Positions 16,920-24,605 of a stretch of DNA of 64,000 nt are shown here, in pieces. Origin of the DNA: Microbacterium sp. LWS13-1.2 (GTDB taxonomy: Bacteria > Actinomycetota > Actinomycetes > Actinomycetales > Microbacteriaceae); assembly GCF_040144835.1 (NCBI RefSeq), contig NZ_CP151632.1, positions 1,178,001 to 1,242,000 on the forward strand. Direction: 5' to 3'. The first letter of the stretch is position 1. Every line of letters starts with the position of its first letter. The notes under the pieces were generated by a model, which saw only the letters and a list, made by a program, of their open reading frames with translations, did no database searches and was not told the DNA's origin. A program made the translations under genes and the position numbers.

Positions 16920-17341
16920 TTCACGCAACGATCATTTGAGTCGGACTTCGGCGCGACAGGGGCCTCGGACGGCGGTCCATGCGCGGGAGTGACAATGGAT
17001 CCCGCTCGGCCGCTTCGGGCATGACAGCCATCCGCGACGACTCCCGGTCATCGACGAGCTGCCCCCGAACTCGTGTGTGTCGTTCTGGTTCACGCCGAAA
17101 GGACACCGACGTTCGCCCGACGACGACGAGCAGACCGGCGCCGATGATCGATGCGAGCGTCTGCGGCAGGTCGACCAGGTCGTTCGCGGCGGCGCCGGTG
17201 CGTCCCTGCAGCGCGCGGACGCAGCATCCGCTCAGCGGTCACCGTGGGGCGGTCATGGCTGCACTCACGGCGACGGGGCCGTCGCGCGCTCGCCGGCGTT
17301 CGGTCGTCGCGAAGATGGTGCCCGGCAGCGCGACGTTTGCG
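16920..17341. other. No convincing gene; possible decayed minus-strand remnant
   Basis: About 420 bp without a recognisable product. On the minus strand one frame is open from about 17237 down to 16921. It includes a hydrophobic stretch (QTLASIIGAGLLVVVG) that resembles the last membrane helix of a transporter, but it has no good start, no ribosome-binding site and no family match that I can name. I treat it as non-coding or a gene remnant. No promoter or repeat stands out. Confidence 0.4.
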
Positions 17342-18181
17342 TCAATCCCTCTCTACGGGAACCTGCAGTTCGGTGATCCAGTCCGACTGAGGGATATCGG
17401 GCTCGGCGACGAGATAGACCTCGCGGCACGGGCCGACCATGCGGTAGCCGTCGTCGATGAGGCCGGTCATCAAGAGACTGTACGACTCGCCGATGCTGGG
17501 CATGTCTCCGCGGTGCGTGACGACCGCGGCGAGCGGCACGGCGGGGAGCTCCACGACGTCGTAGCCCTCCCCCGGCTGCGGCACGTCGTCGGCGGTGAAC
17601 GAGACGTGCACGCCGAGCTCCTCCGAGCCCTCGACGTCTTCGTACCAGAAGATGCCGGGCTCGATCAGATCGCGACCCGCGGCACGGAGGGCAGCGGTCA
17701 GGCACCCCAGCAGCGGGTCGATGACCGGCGACACGTTCTCGGGGCCCGCGCCCGGCGCGCGCCCCTCGACGGCGTAGACGGTGACAGGGTCGATGGGGCG
17801 GTATTCGATGGGTGCGGACATGGCGTCCACGTCTCCTTCCAAAGCGCGGAGGCGCTCGCCGATCAGGGCGATCCGTGCGGTGTCGACGGCGACGGATGCC
17901 TCGAGCTCGGCGCCGCGGCGGACGAGGAGCGGGAGCAGCGCCCCCCGCTCGTCGTCGGCCCCGAGCACGACTGCGATGTCGTCCAGCCCGCAGCCCAGCT
18001 GACGCAGCTCGACGATGCGCAGCAGGTCGCGGAGCTGCCCCGTCTCGTAATACCGGTAGCCGCTGCGGTCGTCGACCCGCGCGGGCTGAAGCAGCCCGAT
18101 CGCGTCATAGTGCCGCAGCATCCGCACGCTCACGCGCCCGAAGGCGGCGAACTCTCCGATGGTGTACATGGTGGAGCCCAT
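17342..18181 (-). CDS. MerR-family regulator with GyrI-like effector domain
   Basis: About 279 residues. The N-terminal MerR helix-turn-helix reads TIGEFAAFGRVSVRMLRHYDAIGLLQPA and the RSGYRYYETGQL wing follows. A linker coiled coil (about 85-125) leads to a C-terminal AraC-E/GyrI-like ligand domain that typically binds drugs or hydrophobic cations. ATG at 18181 is preferred over a GTG 15 nt upstream because the GTG lies inside the operator; an ATG at 18169 is also possible. A MerR-type promoter with a perfect inverted repeat lies immediately upstream, implying autoregulation. No efflux pump sits beside it, so the target is unknown. Confidence 0.85.
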   Translation of the reverse strand: MGSTMYTIGEFAAFGRVSVRMLRHYDAIGLLQPARVDDRSGYRYYETGQLRDLLRIVELRQLGCGLDDIAVVLGADDERGALLPLLVRRGAELEASVAVDTARIALIGERLRALEGDVDAMSAPIEYRPIDPVTVYAVEGRAPGAGPENVSPVIDPLLGCLTAALRAAGRDLIEPGIFWYEDVEGSEELGVHVSFTADDVPQPGEGYDVVELPAVPLAAVVTHRGDMPSIGESYSLLMTGLIDDGYRMVGPCREVYLVAEPDIPQSDWITELQVPVERD

Positions 18182-18185
18182 GCTC

Positions 18186-18210
18186 GACCCTGACACAGCG
18201 TGAGGGTCAA
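18186..18210 (-). promoter_or_regulatory. MerR-type promoter/operator
   Basis: On the minus strand TTGACC (-35, 18210-18205) overlaps a perfect 6-bp inverted repeat, GACCCT/AGGGTC (18186-18191 and 18203-18208), with an 11-bp centre. This is the geometry MerR proteins use to distort a long-spacer promoter. It lies directly upstream of the merR-type gene. Confidence 0.7.
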
Positions 18211-18223
18211 CCGGAACGGCGGA

Positions 18224-19474
18224 TCAGGCCGATGCCGACCAGGCCTGGCCGTCGGCCTGACCGCTGTCGTCGTCGACCGCGAGTCCGTGGAGGGTCTCGA
18301 GCGCCGCGGTGACCTCGTCGAGGCGGCCCTCGACCGCGAGTTCGCGGATGCGGACCGACGGACGGTGCAGCAGCACCCCGGCGAGGTGGCGCAACGCAGC
18401 CTCGGTGTCGTCGCCGGCGCCGCGTGCGCGCGCGCGGGCGATCTCCTGCTCGACGATGCCCAGCACCTCTGTGCGCAGGGTCGTGATCGCCGGCCCGGCA
18501 AGGCGGTCGGCGTGGAACTCGGTCGCCGCATCCCCGACGATCGCCCGCGCGTCGGCGTGCGCGCTGAACTCCTGCAGCGGCGCGTGCAGGCGGATGGTCT
18601 CGAGGTCCAGCAGCTCGACCGCCTCGACGGCGCCCACGGCGGGGTCGACATTGCGCGGAAGACCGAGGTCGATCACGAGCAGCCGGTGTCCGGGCACGAA
18701 GGCATCGGCGTGCACCACGGCGTCGGCGGTGCAGGTGATGACGACGTTCGCCTCGGCGGCGGCGGCGGCGAAGTCCGACACCGGGATGAGCCCGTGCTGC
18801 GTCGCGAACGCCTGCGCACGACCCGACGGGGAGAAGACGTGGATGTCGCCGGCGCCGCGGGCGCGCAGTGCGTCGACGGTGCGGGCGGCGTAGCGTCCCG
18901 TGCCGACGAGCACAACGCGGGCGGCGGCCCAGTCGGAGACGCGGCTGGAGGCGAGCTCGAGGGCGAGGCGTACGAGCGAACGGTGCGCGCCACGCAACTG
19001 CGTGCGGTTGCGCACGCCGCGGCTCGTGTGGGTCGCCTTCTGGAACAGGCGCTCCAGCTCACTGCTCGTCATGCCGTCGGCGCGCGCGGCGTCGAGGGCG
19101 CGGCGCACCTGGCCCGAGATCTCGTCCTCACCGACGACCATCGACTCGAGGCCGCTGGTGACGGCGAACAGGTGGGCGGCAGCATCCGCTCCCTGGTGCA
19201 CCGCGACAGACGCACGCAGCAGGTCGACGGAGACGCCGGACGCCTCGGCCATCGCCTCGACGACCGACTCCACCGCGACGGCCTCGCCGCCGGTGAGCGG
19301 CTCGTCGATGTCGAGATATGCCTCGAACCGGTTGCACGTCGCGAGCACGACCGCGCCGGAGACGAAGAGCTCGTCATCCACGAGAGCGCGCGTCGCCGTG
19401 GGCGCTCCCACAGAGAGACGCTCCAAGATGTCGAGGCTCGCGTTCCGATGGTTCGCGGTCAGACAGAGGAGCAC
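18224..19474 (-). CDS. hemA: Glutamyl-tRNA reductase HemA
   Basis: 416 residues. Reduces glutamyl-tRNA(Glu) to glutamate-1-semialdehyde with NADPH, the committed step of C5-route tetrapyrrole synthesis. Catalytic Cys47 lies in ATCNRFE, the substrate-binding region is SGLESMVVGEDEISGQVR, and the NADP domain starts with VVLVGTGRYAARTVDALRARG. The C-terminal dimerisation helix is shorter and Ala-rich. Start is GTG at 19474, only 17 bp from the hemE start on the other strand. A TAAGAT -10 lies 7 nt upstream of the GTG, so the mRNA is probably leaderless. The rest of the pathway is encoded divergently. Confidence 0.96.
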   Translation of the reverse strand: MLLCLTANHRNASLDILERLSVGAPTATRALVDDELFVSGAVVLATCNRFEAYLDIDEPLTGGEAVAVESVVEAMAEASGVSVDLLRASVAVHQGADAAAHLFAVTSGLESMVVGEDEISGQVRRALDAARADGMTSSELERLFQKATHTSRGVRNRTQLRGAHRSLVRLALELASSRVSDWAAARVVLVGTGRYAARTVDALRARGAGDIHVFSPSGRAQAFATQHGLIPVSDFAAAAAEANVVITCTADAVVHADAFVPGHRLLVIDLGLPRNVDPAVGAVEAVELLDLETIRLHAPLQEFSAHADARAIVGDAATEFHADRLAGPAITTLRTEVLGIVEQEIARARARGAGDDTEAALRHLAGVLLHRPSVRIRELAVEGRLDEVTAALETLHGLAVDDDSGQADGQAWSASA

Positions 19475-19491
19475 AGACCTAATCTTAACGT
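19475..19491. promoter_or_regulatory. Divergent hemA/hemE start region with overlapping -10 boxes
   Basis: The 17-bp gap holds TAATCT (19480-19485, plus strand, 6 nt before the hemE GTG) and TAAGAT (19487-19482, minus strand, 7 nt before the hemA GTG). The two boxes share 4 bp, so polymerase probably cannot occupy both at once. Neither gene has an SD sequence; both look leaderless. Confidence 0.62.
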
Positions 19492-20550
19492 GTGTCTTTG
19501 CATGACTCTCACCCTTCCGTTCTTCAGAGAAACGATCCCGCTCCGCTGATACGTGCGTATCGCGGTGAGCGGCCGACCAGGACGCCGGTGTGGTTCATGC
19601 GCCAGGCGGGGCGCTCCCTGCCCGAATACCGCGAGCTGCGGGTGGGCACCGACATGCTCGACGCCTGTCTGAACCCCGAGCTCGCCAGCGAGATCACGCT
19701 GCAGCCCGTGCGCCGTCACGGCGTCGACGCGGGCATCTTCTTCAGCGACATCGTGATCCCGGTGCGCCTGTCGGGCGTCGACGTGCGCATCGTCGCCGGG
19801 CGCGGTCCAGTTCTCGCGAACCCGGTGAGGACGGCGGCGGATGTCGCGGCCCTGCCTCCACTGGACCCCGAAGCGCTCGCGCCCATCCGTGAAGCGGTCG
19901 CCCTCACCGTCGCGGAACTGGGCTCGACGCCGCTCATCGGCTTCGCGGGCGCCCCCTACACGCTGGCGTCGTACCTCGTCGAGGGCGGACCGTCGAAGGA
20001 GCAGCTCAAGACCCGCGCGCTCATGCACTCCGACCCAGAGACCTGGTCGGCGCTGCTGACGTGGTGCGCCGAGATCACCGGCGCGTTCCTCGCCGCGCAG
20101 ATCGAGGCGGGTGCGTCCGCCGGGCAGCTCTTCGACTCGTGGGCGGGCTCCCTCAGCCTCTCCGATTACACCCGTCACGTCGCGCCCTTCTCGGCACGCG
20201 CCCTGGAGCCGGTGCGTGAGCTGGGCGTGCCGCTCGTGCACTTCGGCGTCGGCACCGGCGAGCTGCTCGCCGCGATGCGCGACGTCGGCGTGGACACGAT
20301 CGGCGTCGACTGGCGCCTGCCGCTCGACGAGGCCGTCCGACGCGTCGGCCCCGACGTGTCGGTGCAGGGCAACATCGACCCGGCGTTGCTGCGCGCCCCC
20401 TGGCCGGTGCTCGAGGCCCACATCGTCGATGTGCTGGAGCGCGGCCGTGCGGCCCGTGCCCACGTGCTGAACCTCGGCCACGGCGTCCCGCCCGACACCG
20501 ACCCGACCGTACTGACGCGCATCGTGGAGTTCGTCCACGCGCATGGCTGA
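19492..20550 (+). CDS. hemE: Uroporphyrinogen decarboxylase HemE
   Basis: 352 residues. Decarboxylates the four acetate side chains of uroporphyrinogen III to give coproporphyrinogen III. Family signatures are [16 protein letters not shown] near the N-terminus, [25 protein letters not shown] and the C-terminal [12 protein letters not shown]. Start is GTG at 19492, apparently leaderless. Its stop codon lies 8 bp inside the following oxidase gene, so expression is coupled. First gene of the hemE-cgoX-chdC-hemC-hemB-hemL row. Confidence 0.96.
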   Translation: MSLHDSHPSVLQRNDPAPLIRAYRGERPTRTPVWFMRQAGRSLPEYRELRVGTDMLDACLNPELASEITLQPVRRHGVDAGIFFSDIVIPVRLSGVDVRIVAGRGPVLANPVRTAADVAALPPLDPEALAPIREAVALTVAELGSTPLIGFAGAPYTLASYLVEGGPSKEQLKTRALMHSDPETWSALLTWCAEITGAFLAAQIEAGASAGQLFDSWAGSLSLSDYTRHVAPFSARALEPVRELGVPLVHFGVGTGELLAAMRDVGVDTIGVDWRLPLDEAVRRVGPDVSVQGNIDPALLRAPWPVLEAHIVDVLERGRAARAHVLNLGHGVPPDTDPTVLTRIVEFVHAHG

Positions 20551-21763
20551 GCCCTCCTCCGCCGGGCGCTTCTCGGTCGTCGGCGGCGGCGTCGCGGGCC
20601 TGGTCGTCGCCCGCCGGCTCGCGGCGTCGGGCGCGGCGGTCACCCTGTTCGAGGCATCCGATCGCCTCGGCGGAACGGTGGCGCGGCACGACGTCGGCGG
20701 GATCGCGTTGGATGCCGGCGCCGAGAGCTTCGCCGTCCGCGGCGGGGCCGTCGCGGCCCTACTGGCGGAGCTCGGCCTCGCCGACGACATCGTGGCTCCC
20801 GCGCCGGGACCGGCGTGGCTCCAGCCCGCGATCGGCGACGCAGTGCCGCTGCCGGCGACCGCGCTGCTCGGCATCCCGTCCGACCCCCTCGCCGACGACG
20901 TGGTGCGCGTGATCGGCAGACCCGCCGCGGAGCGGGCAGTCGGGCTCGACGCTCGCCCGCTGGGAACGGTGCCGTCGACACTCGGCGCCCTCGTCCGCGA
21001 GCGCTACGGCGACGACATGCTCGACCTGCTCGTGGCACCCGTGGTGCACGGCGTGCACTCGCAGCATCCCGACGAGCTGCCCGTCACCCGCGCGCATCCC
21101 GGGCTCCCCGACGCCCTCACGAGCGCCGGATCGCTCGGCGGCGCCGTCGCGCAGCTGCGCGCCGCCGCTCCCCCGGGCGCGGCGGTCGCCGGCATCCGCG
21201 GGGGTGTCAACCGCGTCGTGCCGGCACTCGCCGAGGATCTCGCGCGCCTCGGCGGCGACATCCGCCTCCGCACCCCCGTCGACGACCTCGCGACGCTCGA
21301 CGGAACGGTGGTCGTCGCGGCGCCCAGCCTCGCGGCGCCCGCCGCCCCAGGGCGACGCATCGACCTCGTGACTCTCGTCGTGGAGCAGGACGAACTGGAT
21401 GCCGCACCCCGCGGCACCGGGCTGCTCGTCGCCGCAGGAGCACCGGTGGGCGCGCGCGCCCTGACCCACGCCACAGCGAAGTGGGCGTGGCTGCGGGACG
21501 CCGCCGCCGGCCGCCACGTGCTCCGTCTGTCGTACGACGCCACCCCCGCCGATCCCGTCGCCGCCGCGCGCGCCGACGCCGAGACGCTCCTCGGCGTGCC
21601 GCTGCCGGTGGTCGTCGACGCCGCACACGTCTCGTGGGTGCGGCCCGCCGCCGCGACTGCGCCCGCCGGGCTGACCGTCGTCGGCGAGACCGTCGCCGGG
21701 TCGGGCCTCGCCGGCCTCATCGCCCATGCCGAGCGCACCGCCGCCAGCCTGCTCGCCCGCTGA
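20543..21763 (+). CDS. hemY: Coproporphyrinogen III oxidase, HemY/HemG type (CgoX)
   Basis: 406-residue FAD enzyme. The N-terminal dinucleotide-binding motif [16 protein letters not shown] is followed by [23 protein letters not shown], and the C-terminal FAD block reads [17 protein letters not shown]. In actinobacteria this protoporphyrinogen-oxidase-like enzyme oxidises coproporphyrinogen III to coproporphyrin III in the coproporphyrin-dependent route; the chdC gene just downstream supports this. At 406 residues it is shorter than the usual 450-470. The 3' end of the gene, including the stop, is partly duplicated in the intergenic region that follows. Confidence 0.93.
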   Translation: MAEPSSAGRFSVVGGGVAGLVVARRLAASGAAVTLFEASDRLGGTVARHDVGGIALDAGAESFAVRGGAVAALLAELGLADDIVAPAPGPAWLQPAIGDAVPLPATALLGIPSDPLADDVVRVIGRPAAERAVGLDARPLGTVPSTLGALVRERYGDDMLDLLVAPVVHGVHSQHPDELPVTRAHPGLPDALTSAGSLGGAVAQLRAAAPPGAAVAGIRGGVNRVVPALAEDLARLGGDIRLRTPVDDLATLDGTVVVAAPSLAAPAAPGRRIDLVTLVVEQDELDAAPRGTGLLVAAGAPVGARALTHATAKWAWLRDAAAGRHVLRLSYDATPADPVAAARADAETLLGVPLPVVVDAAHVSWVRPAAATAPAGLTVVGETVAGSGLAGLIAHAERTAASLLAR

Positions 21764-21850
21764 GCCCCCCGCCGGCCTGCGGAGCCCGCCGCCGCCCCGC
21801 CCGCCCGCTGAGCCCGCCGCCGGCCTGCTCGCCCGTTGAGCCCCCCGCCG
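21747..21850 (+). repeat. Duplicated 3' end of the hemY gene
   Basis: The 28-bp segment 21747-21774, covering the last codons, stop and first downstream bases of hemY, recurs at 21823-21850 with one substitution, and a more decayed copy lies between (about 21797-21822). All are C-rich. This looks like tandem slippage across a stop codon. Confidence 0.8.
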
Positions 21851-21863
21851 CCCCGCCCGCGCC

Positions 21864-21946
21864 GTCACCGGATCAGGTGATCTCACGGGTGCAGGACGAT
21901 TCGCAGCGAAACGTCCTGCACCCGCCGCATCACCTGATCTCGTGAC
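21864..21946. repeat. Nested palindromic intergenic element between cgoX and chdC
   Basis: Three concentric perfect arms: GTCAC/GTGAC (21864-21868, 21942-21946), GATCAGGTGAT with its complement (21871-21881, 21929-21939) and GGGTGCAGGACG with its complement (21887-21898, 21912-21923), around a 13-nt loop. Transcribed RNA would fold into a long interrupted hairpin between two haem genes. A decayed relative lies at 26214-26282. It has no T-run and no coding potential. Confidence 0.85.
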
Positions 21947-22033
21947 ACGCGGCGCGCGGGCTCACGGCAGACGGCGGATGCCGGGAACGGCGCCACCGGA
22001 AACGCTCCGCGCGAGGAGTGAAAGGATAGGAGC

Positions 22034-22717
22034 ATGACCGATGTCTCGGCGAGCCCCCCCACGGAAACCCTCGGCTACACCATGTGGGCTGTGTTCCGAC
22101 GCGATCCCCAGCGCCCTGCGCCGGCCGGCGATCTGACGGCCGCGGTCGCCGAGGTCGAGGCATCCGGAGTCACCGTCCGCGGGTTCTACGACGTCTCGGG
22201 CCTGCGCGCCGACGCCGACCTCATGATCTGGCTCACCGGCATCGGTGTCGCGCCCGAGGTCCTGCAGTCCGCCCTGCGGACGCTGCGCCGCGCCGAACCG
22301 CTCGCCTCGCTCGTGCCGGTGTGGAACGCGATGGGCGTGCACCGCGACGCCGAGTTCACCGCCAGCCACCTGCCCGCATTCATGCGCGACAAGGACCCCG
22401 AGACGTGGCTCACCGTGTACCCGTTCGTGCGCTCGTACGACTGGTACATCCTGCCCGACGAGGAGCGCCGCCAGATGCTCGCCGACCACGGCCGCAAGGG
22501 TGCGGCGCACCGCAGCGTGCTGAGCAACACCGTGGCGTCGTTCGCCCTCGGCGACTACGAGTGGATCCTCGCGCTCGAGGCTCCCGAGCTCGTCGAGCTG
22601 GTCGACCTCATGCGTGACCTCCGTCAGACCGAGGCGCGCCGCCACGTGCGCGAGGAGGTGCCGTTCTACACCGGCCGCCGCATCGGACTCGACGAGATCT
22701 CCGAGGTGCTCTCGTGA
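22034..22717 (+). CDS. hemQ: Coprohaem decarboxylase ChdC (HemQ)
   Basis: 227 residues, chlorite-dismutase superfamily. Uses peroxide to decarboxylate two propionates of coprohaem III to give haem b, the last step of the actinobacterial/firmicute route. Landmarks are TMWAVFRRD, VRGFYDVSGLRADADLMIW, TVYPFVRSYDWYIL (containing the catalytic Tyr in actinobacterial enzymes) and the C-terminal MRDLRQTEARRHVREEVPFYTGR. AGGAG-type SD upstream (GTGAAAGGATAGGAGC before ATG 22034). It is separated from hemY by a 270-bp repeat-rich gap and overlaps hemC by GTGA. Confidence 0.95.
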   Translation: MTDVSASPPTETLGYTMWAVFRRDPQRPAPAGDLTAAVAEVEASGVTVRGFYDVSGLRADADLMIWLTGIGVAPEVLQSALRTLRRAEPLASLVPVWNAMGVHRDAEFTASHLPAFMRDKDPETWLTVYPFVRSYDWYILPDEERRQMLADHGRKGAAHRSVLSNTVASFALGDYEWILALEAPELVELVDLMRDLRQTEARRHVREEVPFYTGRRIGLDEISEVLS

Positions 22718-23631
22718 CCACCCTGCGCATCGGCACCCGCGGCAGCACGCTCGCGCTCGCGCAGACGGGCATGGTCGCGGACGACCTGGCCGACGCGACG
22801 GGCGTCACCACCGAGCTCGTCACGATCACCACCGACGGCGACCGCTCGAACGAGCCGCTCTCCCGCGCCGGCGGCACGGGGCTCTTCACCGGAGCGCTGC
22901 GCGACGCGCTGCTGGCCGGGCAGTGCGACGTCATCGTGCACTCGCTCAAGGACCTCCCGACCGCACGGCACGACCAGCTCGTCGTCGCCGCGATCCCGGC
23001 ACGGGAAGACCCCCGCGACGCCCTCTGCGCGCGCGACGGGCTCACCCTCGCCACGCTCCCCGCCGGCGCACGGGTGGGCACCGGCTCGCCCCGGCGCATG
23101 GCCCAGCTGCGCGCGCGACGTCCCGATCTCGAGGTCGTCGACATCCGCGGCAACGTCGACACCCGCCTCGGCAAAGTGGCCGGCGGAGAGCTGGATGCCG
23201 TCATCCTCGCCGCCGCGGGCCTGCGCCGCATCGGCCGCACCGAGGTCGTGACCGACTACCTCGACGCCGACTCCTGGCCGACCGCCCCCGGCCAGGGCGC
23301 CCTAGCGATCGAGGTGCGCCGCGGCGAGGAGGACCTCGTCAGCGCGCTCGACCACGCCGAGACCCGTGCTGCGGTGGAGGCCGAGCGCGAAGTCCTCGCT
23401 CTGCTCGAGGCCGGATGCTCCGCGCCCGTCGGCGCGCGCGCCGTCGTCGACGCGGGACTCCTGCTGCTGTCGGCACGCGTGTACAGCCTCGACGGCGCCA
23501 CCGCCCTGACCTCCTCCCATGCCACCACGTGGCCCGAGGACGAGGGCGACCCGCCGCGGGAGGTCGCGGCATCCGTCGCCCGTGAACTGCTCGACGCCGG
23601 CGCCGCCGGCCTGACGGGAGAACGCCCGTGA
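22714..23631 (+). CDS. hemC: Porphobilinogen deaminase HemC
   Basis: 305 residues. Polymerises four porphobilinogen molecules to hydroxymethylbilane. The N-terminal [10 protein letters not shown], the cofactor loop HSLKDLPT, the arginine-rich [19 protein letters not shown] and the dipyrromethane-attachment Cys in [11 protein letters not shown] are all present. GTG start at 22714 overlaps the chdC stop (GTGA), and its own stop overlaps hemB in the same way, showing strict coupling. Confidence 0.96.
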   Translation: MTTLRIGTRGSTLALAQTGMVADDLADATGVTTELVTITTDGDRSNEPLSRAGGTGLFTGALRDALLAGQCDVIVHSLKDLPTARHDQLVVAAIPAREDPRDALCARDGLTLATLPAGARVGTGSPRRMAQLRARRPDLEVVDIRGNVDTRLGKVAGGELDAVILAAAGLRRIGRTEVVTDYLDADSWPTAPGQGALAIEVRRGEEDLVSALDHAETRAAVEAEREVLALLEAGCSAPVGARAVVDAGLLLLSARVYSLDGATALTSSHATTWPEDEGDPPREVAASVARELLDAGAAGLTGERP

Positions 23632-24605
23632 CGTACGCCCCGACTGACCGCCCCCGCCGCCTGCGCTCCACCCCGGCGATGCGGCGGCTCGTCGCCGAGA
23701 CGCGGCTGCACCCGGCCGAGCTGATCCTCCCGATGTTCGTGCGCGAAGGCGCTGCCGAGCCTGTGCCGATCTCCTCGATGCCGGGGGTCGTGCAGCACAC
23801 GACCGAGAGCCTGAAGAAGGCGGTGACGGATGCCGCGACCGCCGGCATCGGCGGCATCATGCTGTTCGGCGTGCCCGAGCACAAGGACGCCACGGGCTCC
23901 GGTGCGACCGATCCCGACGGCATCCTGAACGTCGCCACCCGCATCGCGGCCGCCGAGGCCGGCGACGCGCTCGTCGTGCAGACCGACCTCTGCCTCGACG
24001 AGTTCACGGACCACGGCCACTGCGGCGTGCTCGATGGGAACGGCTACGTCGACAACGACGCCACGCTCGAGCGCTACCGCGACATGGGCGTGGCGCAGGC
24101 CGAGGCGGGCTCGCAGCTGCTGGGCCTCTCGGGCATGATGGACGGCCAGGTCGCCGCCGTGCGCGATGCGCTCGATGACGCCGGCCATGCGAACACCCCG
24201 ATCCTGGGCTACGCCGCCAAGTACGCCTCCGCCTTCTACGGCCCCTTCCGCGAGGCGGTGCAGTCGTCGCTCGAGGGCGACCGCCGCACGTACCAGCAGG
24301 ACCCCGCGAACCGCCGCGAGGGCGCGCGCGAGCTCGACCTCGACCTCGCCGAGGGCGCCGACATCGTGATGGTCAAGCCCGCGATGAGCTACCTCGACGT
24401 GCTGTCGGATGCCGCGGCCACGAGCCCCGTCCCCGTCTGGGCGTACCAGGTGTCGGGCGAGTACGCGATGATCGAGGCCGCCGCGGCGAACGGCTGGATC
24501 GACCGGCGGCGTGCGATCGAGGAGTCGGTGATCGGCATCCGCCGCGCCGGTGCCGACGCCGTGCTCACCTACTGGGCTCTCGAACTCGCGGAGTGGATCC
24601 GATGA
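23628..24605 (+). CDS. hemB: Porphobilinogen synthase (ALA dehydratase) HemB
   Basis: 325 residues. Condenses two 5-aminolevulinate molecules to porphobilinogen. The Schiff-base lysines lie in [16 protein letters not shown] and [11 protein letters not shown]. The metal region reads [14 protein letters not shown]: the outer two of the three zinc-type cysteines are kept but the middle one is Asp. This intermediate form is, as I recall, common in actinobacteria and leaves metal use (zinc or magnesium) uncertain. GTG start overlaps hemC; its stop overlaps hemL (ATGA). Confidence 0.95.
   Translation: MTYAPTDRPRRLRSTPAMRRLVAETRLHPAELILPMFVREGAAEPVPISSMPGVVQHTTESLKKAVTDAATAGIGGIMLFGVPEHKDATGSGATDPDGILNVATRIAAAEAGDALVVQTDLCLDEFTDHGHCGVLDGNGYVDNDATLERYRDMGVAQAEAGSQLLGLSGMMDGQVAAVRDALDDAGHANTPILGYAAKYASAFYGPFREAVQSSLEGDRRTYQQDPANRREGARELDLDLAEGADIVMVKPAMSYLDVLSDAAATSPVPVWAYQVSGEYAMIEAAAANGWIDRRRAIEESVIGIRRAGADAVLTYWALELAEWIR

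Noticed and set aside
18194..18196. GTG 18196 as start of the merR-type gene
   Set aside because: It lies inside the inverted repeat of the MerR promoter; ATG 18181 or 18169 is more credible.
19504..19550. ATG at 19503 as an alternative start for hemE
   Set aside because: It is out of frame with the HemE protein; the in-frame GTG 19492 matches the family N-terminus and the leaderless promoter.
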